Shown here piece after piece: positions 35,621 to 43,939 of a stretch of 64,000 bases of DNA; within the stretch, counting starts at the first letter, position 1; every line of letters starts with the position of its first letter. Source of the stretch: Ponticaulis koreensis DSM 19734 (lineage in GTDB: Bacteria; Pseudomonadota; Alphaproteobacteria; Caulobacterales; Hyphomonadaceae); contig NZ_ATVJ01000003.1 of NCBI RefSeq assembly GCF_000420665.1, positions 62,001 through 126,000 on the forward strand, in the 5' to 3' direction. Below the pieces are notes generated by a model, which was not told the DNA's origin, did not search any database, and saw only the letters and a program-made list of their open reading frames with translations. The translations under genes and the position numbers were made by a program.

Positions 35621-36940
35621 TTATCCCTCGCGGATATCCGCGCCGAGTTGGGCCATATGCTCGAAGAACTCCGGATAGCTCGTTGCGATCATAGCCACAT
35701 CATCAACGGCGACTGGGTTTTGCGCCGCAATCCCCATGACGAGCGCGGACATGGCGATGCGGTGGTCATGACGGGTCTCAACGGTGCCGCCGCCTGGCAC
35801 TTTGCCGTCACAGCCCTGAACAATGAAGCCATCTTCCAGTTCTTCGACTTCCACGCCGTTCACGCGGAGCAGGTCGACGGTCGCGCGGATGCGGTCGCTT
35901 TCCTTCACGCGCAGCTCTTCTGCGCCGGTGATCCGTGTTTCGCCTTTAGCAAATGCCGCCAGCACACCGAAGATCGGGAATTCGTCGATCATAGCCGGCA
36001 CCAGCTCTTCTGGCGGGTTAGTCGCAACCAGACGGTCTTTGCCGCGAATGCGCACATCAACCACTTCTTCGCCGCTGACGAGGCGCTGGTTGGTGATGTC
36101 GAGATCGGCCATGCCCTTAATGACTTCGAGGAAGCCCGAGCGCGTCGGGTTGGTCATATGGCCTTCAATGGTCACGTCCGCATCCGGAGAGATGAGACCG
36201 GCGGCGAGCAGGAAGGCTGCAGAGGACGGGTCGGAAGGCACGATAAAGTCGCCGGCGCGCAGCTTCTGGCCGCCTACGATGGATACGCGTTGGCCTTCGC
36301 CTTCGTCTGCAGACTGAAGCTCTGCGCCAAAGCCTTCCAGCATACGTTCTGTGTGATCACGGGTTTTGCGCGGTTCACGAACGATTGTCGTGCCCTTGGC
36401 ATTAAGACCAGCCAGCAGAACAGCGGACTTAACCTGCGCTGAGGCGACAGGCGGTGTGTAGTCGATCGCTCTCAGTTCGGATGATCCAGTGATGGCCAGC
36501 GGAAGCTGACCTTCATGCGGCCCGATCTGTGTGACCTGCATGCCCATGTCGCGCAGCGGGTTCAGAACGCGGTTCATCGGGCGGGAGGACAGGCTTGCAT
36601 CACCGCACAGGCTCACGCGAATCGGGTAGCCGGCCATGGCACCCATCATCAGGCGTGATCCTGTTCCGGAGTTTCCGAAGTCGATAGCATTTTCAGGTTG
36701 CTGAAAGCGGCCAAGCCCCTGAACCGTCCATGCGCCTTTGCCGGTTTTGATGACACTTGCGCCAAGTTGACGGCAGGCTTCACCTGTTCGCAGAACGTCA
36801 TCACCTTCCAGAAGACCCGTTATATATGAGGTGCCTTCTGCCATTGCAGCGAACATAATTGCCCTGTGTGAGCAGCTTTTATCTCCGGGAGGTACAATTT
36901 GTCCCGAAATGCGTTTTACAGGGGTGGAAATCCAGACCAT
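35621..36940 (-). CDS. aroA: 3-phosphoshikimate 1-carboxyvinyltransferase (EPSP synthase), class II-like
   Basis: The 439-residue shikimate-pathway enzyme that joins PEP to shikimate-3-phosphate. Substrate motifs: P-G-D-K-S-C-S-H-R at ~18-26, G-N-S-G-T-G-S-R-L at ~89-97, R-P-M-N-R-V-L-N-P-L-R-D-M-G at ~120, S-A-Q-V-K-S-A at ~165, and E-L-R-V-K-E-S-D-R at ~345. The overall pattern follows class II enzymes such as that of Agrobacterium CP4. The position of CP4's Ala100 is Gly here. Upstream, divergent, is the FYDLN gene. Confidence 0.95.
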   Translation of the reverse strand: MVWISTPVKRISGQIVPPGDKSCSHRAIMFAAMAEGTSYITGLLEGDDVLRTGEACRQLGASVIKTGKGAWTVQGLGRFQQPENAIDFGNSGTGSRLMMGAMAGYPIRVSLCGDASLSSRPMNRVLNPLRDMGMQVTQIGPHEGQLPLAITGSSELRAIDYTPPVASAQVKSAVLLAGLNAKGTTIVREPRKTRDHTERMLEGFGAELQSADEGEGQRVSIVGGQKLRAGDFIVPSDPSSAAFLLAAGLISPDADVTIEGHMTNPTRSGFLEVIKGMADLDITNQRLVSGEEVVDVRIRGKDRLVATNPPEELVPAMIDEFPIFGVLAAFAKGETRITGAEELRVKESDRIRATVDLLRVNGVEVEELEDGFIVQGCDGKVPGGGTVETRHDHRIAMSALVMGIAAQNPVAVDDVAMIATSYPEFFEHMAQLGADIREG

Positions 36941-37047
36941 AAACTTGTCGACCTGTTATTGGTTACAAAACTGCTTTGACAGGGCGAGTTGATCATGGCA
37001 AGCGCTCGCCCCAAACGAAAACAAATAGATCGCCTAAGGGGGCCGCT

Positions 37048-37551
37048 GTGCCAAGAAAAGATTTGGGAACCAAACGTACTTGCCCGGAAACGGGAAAGAA
37101 CTTTTACGACCTCAACAAGGATCCGATCGTCTCTCCGTACACGGGTAAGGAGTACCCGCTGTCATTCTTCGAAGAAGTAGACATCACACCGGCTAAAGCG
37201 CCACGCGGTGCAGCTAAGCCGAAAGATCCGGAAGATGATGATGAGGACGAAGACGAAGATGACATCGAGGATGTCAACAAGTCCAAGTCTGACGATGATG
37301 ACGACGAAGAAGAAGACGATACGCCTGAAATCGACGAAGTAGATCAGGATGCGCCTATTCCAACTGGCGATGATGATGACGACGACGACACGCCAGGTGC
37401 TGTGCCGGAAGGCTTCTCAGAAGACTCAATCGACGATGATGATGATGACGTTGTTCTCGACGATGACGAAGAAGACTTCGACCTTGATGCAGACGTAGAC
37501 ATCGATGATGTCGATGATGATGTTGACGACGAAGACGACGACAAAATCTAA
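37048..37551 (+). CDS. FYDLN acid protein (TIGR02300 family)
   Basis: A 167-residue protein of unknown function. The first ~45 residues form the conserved head (L-G-T-K-R-T-C-P-E-T-G-K-N-F-Y-D-L-N then P-I-V-S-P-Y-T-G), and from ~60 onward it is almost wholly Asp and Glu with a few T, P and V residues, so it is intrinsically disordered and extremely acidic. The GTG at 37048 has AAGGGGG 6 bases upstream; the ATG-free frame to 36976 adds nothing family-like. The arrangement divergent from aroA and before a tRNA-Ala is typical in alphaproteobacteria. Confidence 0.88.
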   Translation: MPRKDLGTKRTCPETGKNFYDLNKDPIVSPYTGKEYPLSFFEEVDITPAKAPRGAAKPKDPEDDDEDEDEDDIEDVNKSKSDDDDDEEEDDTPEIDEVDQDAPIPTGDDDDDDDTPGAVPEGFSEDSIDDDDDDVVLDDDEEDFDLDADVDIDDVDDDVDDEDDDKI

Positions 37552-37586
37552 GACTTACGGCCGGGGCTTCGCAGAATTTTTTGGTC

Positions 37587-37615
37587 TTGAAAACGACCGG
37601 ATTTCAGCGTAAGCC
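37587..37615 (+). promoter_or_regulatory. candidate tRNA-Ala promoter
   Basis: TTGAAA at 37587-37592 and TAAGCC at 37610-37615 are 17 bases apart, placing the start about 10 bases before the tRNA. The -35 is good and the -10 weak. Confidence 0.35.
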
Positions 37616-37632
37616 TCGCCCCTCTGAAAACT

Positions 37633-37708
<76 letters not shown>

Positions 37709-37948
37709 GTTTTCTGATTTTCCGAAAATTGATCCTTTGATGGTCTGAATGTTCGCGGTTTCGTGCCGCAAATAAATGACCAAAATAGGCAAGAATTCAC
37801 GCGATTTCTGTTTAAAGAAACGCTTGTGATCATTTCGTGACGACTGCGTCATACTCTTTCTTTGTTAATACATTTGTGCTAATTATCACCAAATCGGGTG
37901 AGCTCCTGTATGGAGATGCACTTGATGTGTAGAGTAGTGTTGAGTGCG

Positions 37949-37970
37949 GGGCGGTCCTTCTGGGCCGCCC
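37949..37970 (+). terminator. terminator-like hairpin, possible end of a small RNA
   Basis: GGGCGGTCC (37949-37957), loop TTCT, and GGGCCGCCC (37962-37970) form a 9-bp stem with one G-T pair, followed by TTGTGCTATT. There is no protein gene upstream for about 400 bases except the tRNA, so it may end the tRNA read-through transcript or an unannotated RNA starting near 37860. Confidence 0.5.
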
Positions 37971-38030
37971 TTGTGCTATTCAGGGCCTTGTTTTTCTTGA
38001 AAAACCCGCCTGCTCGCCTCATGCGAGAAT

Positions 38031-38078
38031 AATTCCCTTAAATTGAATATACTTAAAGAATCTATTATTAAGGGAATT
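38031..38078. repeat. 11-bp inverted repeat with regularly spaced TTAA
   Basis: AATTCCCTTAA (38031-38041) and TTAAGGGAATT (38068-38078) are exact inverted copies with a 26-base AT-rich spacer. TTAA occurs at 38038, 38053 and 38068, exactly 15 bases apart. It is 50 bases from the 3' end of pth. Possible roles are protein binding or a cruciform; no insertion sequence is nearby. Confidence 0.6.
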
Positions 38079-38127
38079 GATTCGTCCAAGTTGTGTTAAC
38101 TATAAATCCTGCAAACTAACCAAAATT

Positions 38128-38736
38128 TTATGTTGCCTTGCGTGGGTCGTTTTTCGGTGCTGGCGCGAGGCGCAGGACTTCTGTCTGATAGCGTTCGTCA
38201 TCTCCTGCTGCCAGATGATTTGCCGCGCGGGCGCACGCATCCAGAAGCGCTTTCATCCACTCCTGATCGGCTTTAGGGAAGTCGGCGAGCACATAGTTCA
38301 TAACGCGTGATTTGTCGCCCGGATGCCCGACGCCCATACGTGCTCGGCGTACATCCTGCCCCATATGGCTGATGATGGAGCGCATACCGTTATTGCCGGA
38401 ATGGCCGCCGCCTTGCTTCATGCGAAAACGACCGGGTGCCAGATCGATTTCGTCGTGGAAGACGACAATGTTCTCTGCATCCACCTTGTAGAAGCGGGCT
38501 GCTTCGGAAACGGCACGGCCGGTCTCGTTATAGAAGGTCTGCGGCTTCATGAGCAGCGTTTTCACCGGACGGCCATCGACCAGAATATTGCCTTCTGCGA
38601 TTTGAGACTGAAATTTGGATTTCCACGGGCCAAAATCATGCGTGCTGGCGATCTCATCGATGGCCATGAAGCCGATATTGTGACGGTTGCCTGCGTATTT
38701 GTCGCCGGGGTTACCCTGTCCAACCAGAATAAGCAT
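38128..38736 (-). CDS. pth: peptidyl-tRNA hydrolase
   Basis: A 202-residue enzyme that frees stalled peptidyl-tRNAs. Motifs: L-I-L-V-G-Q-G-N-P-G at 2-11, N-R-H-N-I-G-F with catalytic His at ~20, K-P-Q-T-F-Y-N-E-T-G, F-H-D-E-I-D-L, and G-G-G-H-S-G-N-N-G-M-R-S-I. I start at 38736, where AGGAAA lies ~11 bases upstream; a start at 38781 would add 15 residues and has no ribosome site. It lies downstream of rplY, the standard pairing, but a strong terminator separates them. Confidence 0.94.
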   Translation of the reverse strand: MLILVGQGNPGDKYAGNRHNIGFMAIDEIASTHDFGPWKSKFQSQIAEGNILVDGRPVKTLLMKPQTFYNETGRAVSEAARFYKVDAENIVVFHDEIDLAPGRFRMKQGGGHSGNNGMRSIISHMGQDVRRARMGVGHPGDKSRVMNYVLADFPKADQEWMKALLDACARAANHLAAGDDERYQTEVLRLAPAPKNDPRKAT

Positions 38737-38812
38737 GGGTGAAAATTTCCTGTCGCCTGAGCGTTTGAAGAATCCGAACATAAGATGAGCTTATGGCGTG
38801 AAAGCAGATGAG

Positions 38813-38845
38813 AAAAAAGGGCCAGACGTGAGCCTGACCCTTTTT
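38813..38845. terminator. terminator after rplY (bidirectional form)
   Basis: AAAAAAGGG-C-CAG and CTG-A-CCCTTTTT form a stem around ACGTGAGC. On the reverse strand it follows the rplY stop by 22 bases and ends in a T-run, so it is a good intrinsic terminator for rplY, upstream of pth. Confidence 0.75.
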
Positions 38846-38867
38846 GAATTCTGATTGTGCCAGAAAC

Positions 38868-39488
38868 CTATTCTTCGGTTACTTCGCCTTCTGCTTCTTC
38901 TTCACCATCGTCAGACTCAACGGCACCGCCACGGCTTGCAATTGTGGCGATTGTGAAGTCGCGGTCTGCGATGGTCGGAGACGCACCCTCTGGGAGGTTG
39001 ATGTCAGAGATTTTGACGTTGTCGCCGATTTCGAGAGCAGACACGTCTGCTTCGATGAATTCAGGGATTTTGCCCGCTGGAACGTTGAGTTCGACTTCGT
39101 GACGAACAATGTTAAGCGTGCCACCTTTTTTGAGGCCCGGAGATTTCTCTTCACCAACAAAGTGAACAGACACTTCAACAGAGATGACCTGCTTCGCGTC
39201 AACGCGGTAAAGGTCCATGTGCTCAGGAGTGTCTGTAACCGGGTGGAACTGGATGTCCTGGCAGATCACAGATTGCGTTTTGCCTTCATGATTGAGTTCA
39301 ATCATGTGGCCGAGCAGTTTGCCGTTGTTGAGGCCTTTGATGACTTCGTTGTTCTTGAGGTTGATCGCAACCGGGTCCTGGCCACCACCGTACAGTACGC
39401 CCGGGATCATGCCGTTGCGACGAGCTTCACGAGCGCCGCCTTTACCTGTGCGCTCACGCACTTCAACTGTGAGAACGAGATCTGCCAT
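38868..39488 (-). CDS. rplY: 50S ribosomal protein L25/general stress protein Ctc
   Basis: A 206-residue long-form L25 (CTC type), binding 5S rRNA. The N-terminal L25 domain (~1-95) has T-V-E-V-R-E-R-T-G-K-G-G-A-R-E-A-R-R and G-M-I-P-G-V-L-Y-G-G; the C-terminal TL5-like domain (~100-190) has V-S-V-H-F-V-G-E-E-K-S-P-G-L-K-K-G-G and N-V-P-A-G-K-I-P. The acidic tail is common in alphaproteobacteria. The ATG at 39488 has AAGGAT 9 bases upstream. Confidence 0.95.
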   Translation of the reverse strand: MADLVLTVEVRERTGKGGAREARRNGMIPGVLYGGGQDPVAINLKNNEVIKGLNNGKLLGHMIELNHEGKTQSVICQDIQFHPVTDTPEHMDLYRVDAKQVISVEVSVHFVGEEKSPGLKKGGTLNIVRHEVELNVPAGKIPEFIEADVSALEIGDNVKISDINLPEGASPTIADRDFTIATIASRGGAVESDDGEEEAEGEVTEE

Positions 39489-39619
39489 AATTTCAATATC
39501 CTTTGTCCTGGAATCCGCCCGGCCCATCCGAGTGATAACCTGACCGACACGCGCTTCTTACGGCGCGGAAGCGGCGGCTATACGGGATAATGGCGGGGTT
39601 GGCAAGGCGAGCCTCACCA

Positions 39620-40084
39620 TCATTCCTTGGCGGCCCATCTGGTACTCAGGGTCTTCAGCGCTACTGCAAAGGACGAGTTCAGTCGTCTTCGTATCATAAG
39701 GCGTAGAAGCCATCTGACGAAGGATATCGGATGACGCGTGAAAAAGCTGACCGTCATCCGGGTTTGCTCCTGAGATATTGCGTCAAGTTCATACAGAAGG
39801 TTGGTATGCAGGGGTTTGAAGTCACCTGTCATTTCGAAGTGCGAAGGCCGAACACTCGAAACCACTGTAATCAACATATCTACCTCTTTCCCGGAGGGCA
39901 GCTTCAGCCTCTCCTTGTAAACCTGTCCTTCCTGCGCTTTTGGCAAATCCTTCAGAGCTTCAATTCCCTCGGCGCCTGGAAACCAGTTCGCGTAGTTTTC
40001 GTGGTCTGAAATGTAATCGAAAACATCATGGATCGGCGCATCCAGGATCACCTTCTGATGTACAATGCGGAGTCTGTTGGTCAT
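39620..40084 (-). CDS. SRPBCC family protein
   Basis: A 154-residue START/Bet v1-like protein. The opening V-I-L-D-A-P-I-H-D-V-F-D-Y-I-S-D-H-E-N-Y-A-N-W-F-P-G-A is characteristic of the polyketide cyclase/dehydrase and lipid-transport-like group, which bind small hydrophobic molecules. The end is basic (M-I-R-R-R-L). It is divergent from a TetR gene with palindromic sites between them, so it is probably the repressor's target. Confidence 0.82.
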   Translation of the reverse strand: MTNRLRIVHQKVILDAPIHDVFDYISDHENYANWFPGAEGIEALKDLPKAQEGQVYKERLKLPSGKEVDMLITVVSSVRPSHFEMTGDFKPLHTNLLYELDAISQEQTRMTVSFFTRHPISFVRWLLRLMIRRRLNSSFAVALKTLSTRWAAKE

Positions 40085-40098
40085 GCAAGCTTCCAGTC

Positions 40099-40157
40099 AA
40101 AGTTTACAAATGAAGTTCATAATGTAAACTTTACAACAAATGTCCAACTTGTAAAGT
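40099..40157. promoter_or_regulatory. overlapping palindromes, TetR operator region
   Basis: The 79-bp divergent gap holds a 13-bp palindrome TGTAAACTTTACA at 40123-40135, plus half-sites AAAGTTTACA at 40099-40108 and TTGTAAAGT at 40149-40157, each the inverted partner of part of the central site. Three phased copies of a GTAAA-x-TTTAC theme suggest cooperative binding by the adjacent TetR protein, covering both promoters. Confidence 0.65.
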
Positions 40158-40163
40158 GGGCGG

Positions 40164-40727
40164 ATGATGGCCCTTTCCGACACGGAAGAACTGATTCTCG
40201 ATAGCGCTTTGGCGTTATTCCTGAGGTATGGTCTGGCCAAGACCTCCATGTCAGATATTGCGAGGGAAGCTTCACTGTCGCGAACGGCGCTTTACAATCA
40301 CTTCGCGACCAAGGAATCCATTTTCAAATCCATCAGCCAGCGCATCAATCGAAATGTGCGTGCAGGCGTTTTGACGGCGGTCGATACAGATGGCGACTGG
40401 CAGGATCGGCTCAAGAATGTGATGGAGGCACGACTTGTCTGGGTATTTGAGTTACTCAGTTCGCCACCCCACGGCCGCGAATTGATCGACGAGAAAAACC
40501 GTCTATGCGGGGGCGAGGTTCTGGCGACGAATGATGCTTTCTTTGGCTATGTCCAGAAGCTCTGTCTCGAGCGCACGGCGAATGACTCCGAAGCAGAGCA
40601 AATGGCCCGTATCCTTATTAGGAGTGTCAACGGTATCATGGACGCCGCCTTGACAGAGGCGGAAGCACGTATCGAGATCCGCCAGTTCATAGACTATATG
40701 GACCGCGCAACCCGATATTCGAGTTGA
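40164..40727 (+). CDS. TetR/AcrR family transcriptional regulator
   Basis: A 187-residue regulator with a standard HTH at ~8-55 (I-L-D-S-A-L-A-L-F-L-R-Y-G, T-S-M-S-D-I-A-R-E-A-S-L-S-R-T-A-L-Y-N-H-F-A-T-K-E). The ligand domain is not assigned. Two adjacent ATGs (40164, 40167) are possible starts. It is divergent from the SRPBCC gene and ends 3 bases from the convergent NnrU gene. Confidence 0.87.
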   Translation: MMALSDTEELILDSALALFLRYGLAKTSMSDIAREASLSRTALYNHFATKESIFKSISQRINRNVRAGVLTAVDTDGDWQDRLKNVMEARLVWVFELLSSPPHGRELIDEKNRLCGGEVLATNDAFFGYVQKLCLERTANDSEAEQMARILIRSVNGIMDAALTEAEARIEIRQFIDYMDRATRYSS

Positions 40728-40730
40728 CGG

Positions 40731-41306
40731 TTACATGCCCGGTACAGGCGGATATCCTGTCATGGCGACGTGACCGCCCATGAAGATCCAGGCGGTGATT
40801 GCAGCGCCACCAAGAATGGCCAGACCATCCCACAGCGCGCTTGGCGCTTTCGGCTCGGTCGCCGGACGCTTCTTTATGGAAATGCGTACCATGACTGCCC
40901 ACGCGAGAAATGCGCCAAAGAAGATGAAGCTGGTCAGGTCCCAATTCACCAAGAGGTGGCCCAGCGCCCAGATTTTCACGCCGACCAGCTGCGGGTGTTT
41001 GAAAGTCTTCGCAATAAAGCCGCGCGGCAGGCTGCCTGCGACGGCAAGGACGAGCGCAATCGGGATCAGGATTGAGTTGATATGCTTCATGCCCTGTGGA
41101 GGCTCACCGAAATATATCGTCGAGGCCTGCGCGTCAGGATATCTGAGGATCATGAGTACAAAGAAGATGAGCGAGAGTAGGGCGTAAAGGCCTTTCCATG
41201 GCATTGCGCCCAGTTTGGCAATCATGCCTGCGCGAAATCCTGGCGCAAAAGCGTGTATCAAATGAACGCCCAGAAAGCCGATCAGGCCAATCAGAAACAA
41301 TGTCAT
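40731..41306 (-). CDS. NnrU family protein
   Basis: A 191-residue integral membrane protein with about six helices. The N terminus H-L-I-H-A-F-A-P-G-F-R, and S-I-L-I-P-I-A-L-V-L with H-P-Q-L-V-G-V-K-I-W-A-L-G-H-L-L-V-N-W-D match NnrU, related to the NnrS/isoprenylcysteine-methyltransferase-like fold. NnrU was first linked to nitrogen-oxide metabolism, but no denitrification gene is nearby, so the role here is open. Confidence 0.85.
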   Translation of the reverse strand: MTLFLIGLIGFLGVHLIHAFAPGFRAGMIAKLGAMPWKGLYALLSLIFFVLMILRYPDAQASTIYFGEPPQGMKHINSILIPIALVLAVAGSLPRGFIAKTFKHPQLVGVKIWALGHLLVNWDLTSFIFFGAFLAWAVMVRISIKKRPATEPKAPSALWDGLAILGGAAITAWIFMGGHVAMTGYPPVPGM

Positions 41307-41357
41307 GTCTTTCCCCGCAAGTTTTGCGGGCAGAGAAGCACAGATCGAACGGGTCGC

Positions 41358-41933
41358 CTAGCTCGCTCGCGCGGCTGTGACGCTCTCCCACACATTGACG
41401 GGTTCGTTTTCATCGCCGTCAAAGGCAACCGTCCGCACGATTGCCATGCCGAGCGATCTGGCCACGGCTTCAGACGCGCGATGACCTTCATTGATAATGC
41501 ACTGGCAGGGAAAGTCCGGGTCCTGGGAGAGAGCCCAGTTCAATGCGGCTCTCATCGCAGCTTTGGTATAGCCCTTGCCCCAAAAGTCTGGATGGATGCC
41601 CCAGCCAGCCTCGGGAATATTCTTCAGCGGTGGATCGATTTCCGAGCGTCTGGACAACGTAAAACCGCACTCGCCGATAAACCGGTCAGTCTCTGGGTCG
41701 GCGATAGTCCAGTAGCCGAAGCCGAACATGGCCCAGCTGCCGATGTTTTTCTGGATTTGGGCCCAGAGATAGCCGGAAGGGCGAGGCTTGCCGCCAATAT
41801 GCTCGTAAAATGCGGGTGTCTGCCACATGTCGAACATAGGCTGAAAGTCGTCGAGCGTGTTCGCACGCAAGCGAAACCTGTCTGTCTCGATGACCGGGAT
41901 AGCGTTGGGGGTGAGCGCGGGAAGCAAATACAT
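41358..41933 (-). CDS. GNAT family N-acetyltransferase (RimJ/RimL type)
   Basis: A 191-residue acetyltransferase. T-D-R-F-R-L-R near the N terminus and G-W-G-I-H-P-D-F-W-G-K-G-Y-T-K-A-A at ~105-121 (acetyl-CoA loop) are the RimJ/RimL pattern, with N-E-G-H-R-A-S-E-A-V-A-R-S-L-G-M at the end. The ATG at 41933 has GGGAGG 6 bases upstream; the longer frame overlaps prs. It follows prs on the same strand after 25 bases. Confidence 0.87.
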   Translation of the reverse strand: MYLLPALTPNAIPVIETDRFRLRANTLDDFQPMFDMWQTPAFYEHIGGKPRPSGYLWAQIQKNIGSWAMFGFGYWTIADPETDRFIGECGFTLSRRSEIDPPLKNIPEAGWGIHPDFWGKGYTKAAMRAALNWALSQDPDFPCQCIINEGHRASEAVARSLGMAIVRTVAFDGDENEPVNVWESVTAARAS

Positions 41934-41958
41934 GACCAGCCTCCCGCAATCAGATGTC

Positions 41959-42891
41959 TTAGTCGAACATCTTGGAGATGGACTCATCATTCGCGATACG
42001 GCGGATCGCTTCGCCGATAACGTGCGCGACGCTGAGAACGCGGACTGCTTTGGATTTAGCCGCGTTGGAGTCCGGTGCAATTGTATCTGCGATGACAATC
42101 TCTTTCAGGACGGATTTCTCGATACGCTCAACAGCAGAACCGGACAGAACGCCGTGCGTGACGTAAGCTGAAACAGATTTCGCGCCTTGCTCCATCAGAG
42201 CAGCAGCCGCGTTGCAGAGCGTGCCACCGGAGTCGCACATGTCATCGTACAGAATACATGCGCGGTCCTGAACGTCACCGATGATGTTCATGACTTCCGC
42301 CACACCGGCTTTCGGGCGACGTTTGTCGACGATAGCGAGGTCGCAGTCGAGTCGTTTCGCGAGGGCGCGCGCGCGGACCACACCGCCAACGTCAGGCGAA
42401 ACGATCATCACTTTGTCAGCGCCATAATTTTCGCGAATGTCGCGTTCCATGACCGGTGTTGCGATCAGGTTATCAGTCGGGACATCGAAGAAGCCCTGAA
42501 TTTGTCCGGCGTGCAGGTCCATGGTCAGGACGCGGTCAGCGCCTGAGGTCGCGACCAGATTCGCAACGAGCTTGGCAGAGATTGGTGTACGGCCATCGGT
42601 TTTACGGTCCTGGCGGGCATAGCCGAAATAAGGAACCACCGCTGTGATGCGCTTGGCAGACGCGCGCTTCAGGGCGTCCATGGCGATCAACAGCTCCATC
42701 AGATGGTCGTTTGCCGGGTATGAGGTAGACTGGATCACGAAGACGTCTTCGCCGCGAACGTTTTCGTTAATGCGAACGAAAATCTCATTGTCTGCGAAAC
42801 GTCGGAACTCTGTGTCTGTCAGAGGAATATCGAGATACTTCGCGATGTCCGCCGCAAGGTTCGGATTCGCATTACCGGTGATAAGTTTCAT
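41959..42891 (-). CDS. prs: ribose-phosphate pyrophosphokinase
   Basis: The 310-residue PRPP synthase, which feeds purine, pyrimidine, histidine, tryptophan and NAD synthesis. Key motifs: R-F-A-D-N-E-I-F-V at ~31-39, G-Y-A-R-Q-D-R-K at ~95-102, [13 protein letters not shown] at ~127-139, and the PRPP loop [11 protein letters not shown]. The loop has Cys-Asp-Ser where many have Ile-Asp-Thr. Length is typical. Confidence 0.96.
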   Translation of the reverse strand: MKLITGNANPNLAADIAKYLDIPLTDTEFRRFADNEIFVRINENVRGEDVFVIQSTSYPANDHLMELLIAMDALKRASAKRITAVVPYFGYARQDRKTDGRTPISAKLVANLVATSGADRVLTMDLHAGQIQGFFDVPTDNLIATPVMERDIRENYGADKVMIVSPDVGGVVRARALAKRLDCDLAIVDKRRPKAGVAEVMNIIGDVQDRACILYDDMCDSGGTLCNAAAALMEQGAKSVSAYVTHGVLSGSAVERIEKSVLKEIVIADTIAPDSNAAKSKAVRVLSVAHVIGEAIRRIANDESISKMFD

Positions 42892-42990
42892 GATGACCCG
42901 CCATTGCCCAATACCCCTGAAAGGATTCTCTTTTTGCCTTGGGGTTTTACTGGCCTTTTAGGACATTAACGCCGTGGCGCAACCAGTGAA

Positions 42991-43782
42991 TCAGAGATTC
43001 TTGTTCAGCATCACCACAGAGGCATTTCGTCCGTAATCGGATAGTCCGTTTTTTACTCTATACCGGTTTGAAAAATAACGCGTTGGCTGACTCAACGTGT
43101 CCTCGCCAACACATTCGACAGATTTCACCCCTTCGCGGAGGAGAACGCCTTCGCAGAATTTCCAGATATCGAAATAGGCGCGGTCACCTTCGCCGGGCTG
43201 GAATAGCGGTTCACACCAGCTGTGTTTTTCCATGAAGGGGGCGCGAAGATCCGGGCCGACTTCGAAAGAGGGCTGGGACAGGCTGGGTCCGATAGCTGCG
43301 ATCATGTTGTCGGTATCGGCGCCAAGCCGGACCATGGCCTCAACCGTGTTTTCGATCACGCCGCCAAGCGCGCCCTTCCATCCTGCATGCGCTGCGCCGA
43401 CTACACCCGCTGTCTCGTCCGCGATCAGTACGGGTGTGCAATCGGCGGTGAGTACACAAAGCGCAAGGCCTTCTACATTGGTCACCATCGCATCGCCTTC
43501 CGGGCGATCCTCCCATGAGAAGGGCTCCGCAATCGTCAGCACGTTGGGTGAATGTATCTGATAGAGTGATACCAGATGCGGTTCGGACGGGGCGCCAACT
43601 GCATTGGCGACACGGGCACGATTTTCCTCAACATTGGGGCGGCTGTCATCAGAACCGGGGCCCACATTCAGGCTGTGATAGTCGCCTGAGGACACGCCGC
43701 CCTCACGCCCGAAAAAGCCATGCGATACCCGTCCGGCCGGTGAAAAATGGCTGGACTGAATGAATGGCGGGTGTGCTGTCAT
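42991..43782 (-). CDS. pgeF: multicopper-type laccase-domain protein, PgeF/YfiH family
   Basis: A 263-residue protein of the YfiH (DUF152) family: polyphenol oxidase-like or purine nucleoside phosphorylase, and in E. coli a peptidoglycan editing factor. The metal-site pattern is present: H-S in Q-I-H-S-P-N-V, C-V-L-T-A-D-C-T-P-V-L-I with Cys, and A-A-H-A-G-W-K-G with His. The ATG at 43782 gives the usual family length; the upstream frame to 43884 has no ribosome site. It is convergent to none and upstream of prs. Confidence 0.9.
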   Translation of the reverse strand: MTAHPPFIQSSHFSPAGRVSHGFFGREGGVSSGDYHSLNVGPGSDDSRPNVEENRARVANAVGAPSEPHLVSLYQIHSPNVLTIAEPFSWEDRPEGDAMVTNVEGLALCVLTADCTPVLIADETAGVVGAAHAGWKGALGGVIENTVEAMVRLGADTDNMIAAIGPSLSQPSFEVGPDLRAPFMEKHSWCEPLFQPGEGDRAYFDIWKFCEGVLLREGVKSVECVGEDTLSQPTRYFSNRYRVKNGLSDYGRNASVVMLNKNL

Positions 43783-43939
43783 GATCGGGCTTTCTGATGG
43801 TTTGGGCAGGAGAGCCAGCGGAAACCATAGCAAATTTCGGGCACTGGTAAATGTGATCTGGCAACTGAAATCCGACTTTGACACTAGGTCATTCTCAGCT
43901 AGTTTACGCTGTATAAAATATATCCATCAGGAGGAAGCC

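Larger units (their letters stand above)
37709..38127. other. 420-bp region without a protein gene, between tRNA-Ala and pth
   Basis: This AT-rich stretch has no open frame I trust on either strand. It contains a small inverted repeat just after 37800 (TTTCT/AGAAA), the terminator-like hairpin at 37949-37970 and the long inverted repeat at 38031-38078, both listed separately. The length, base composition and hairpin ending suggest a non-coding RNA or a site for a DNA-binding protein. Confidence 0.6.

Noticed and set aside
38030-38080. CtrA binding site
   Set aside because: CtrA needs TTAA-N7-TTAA; here the spacing is 11 bases.
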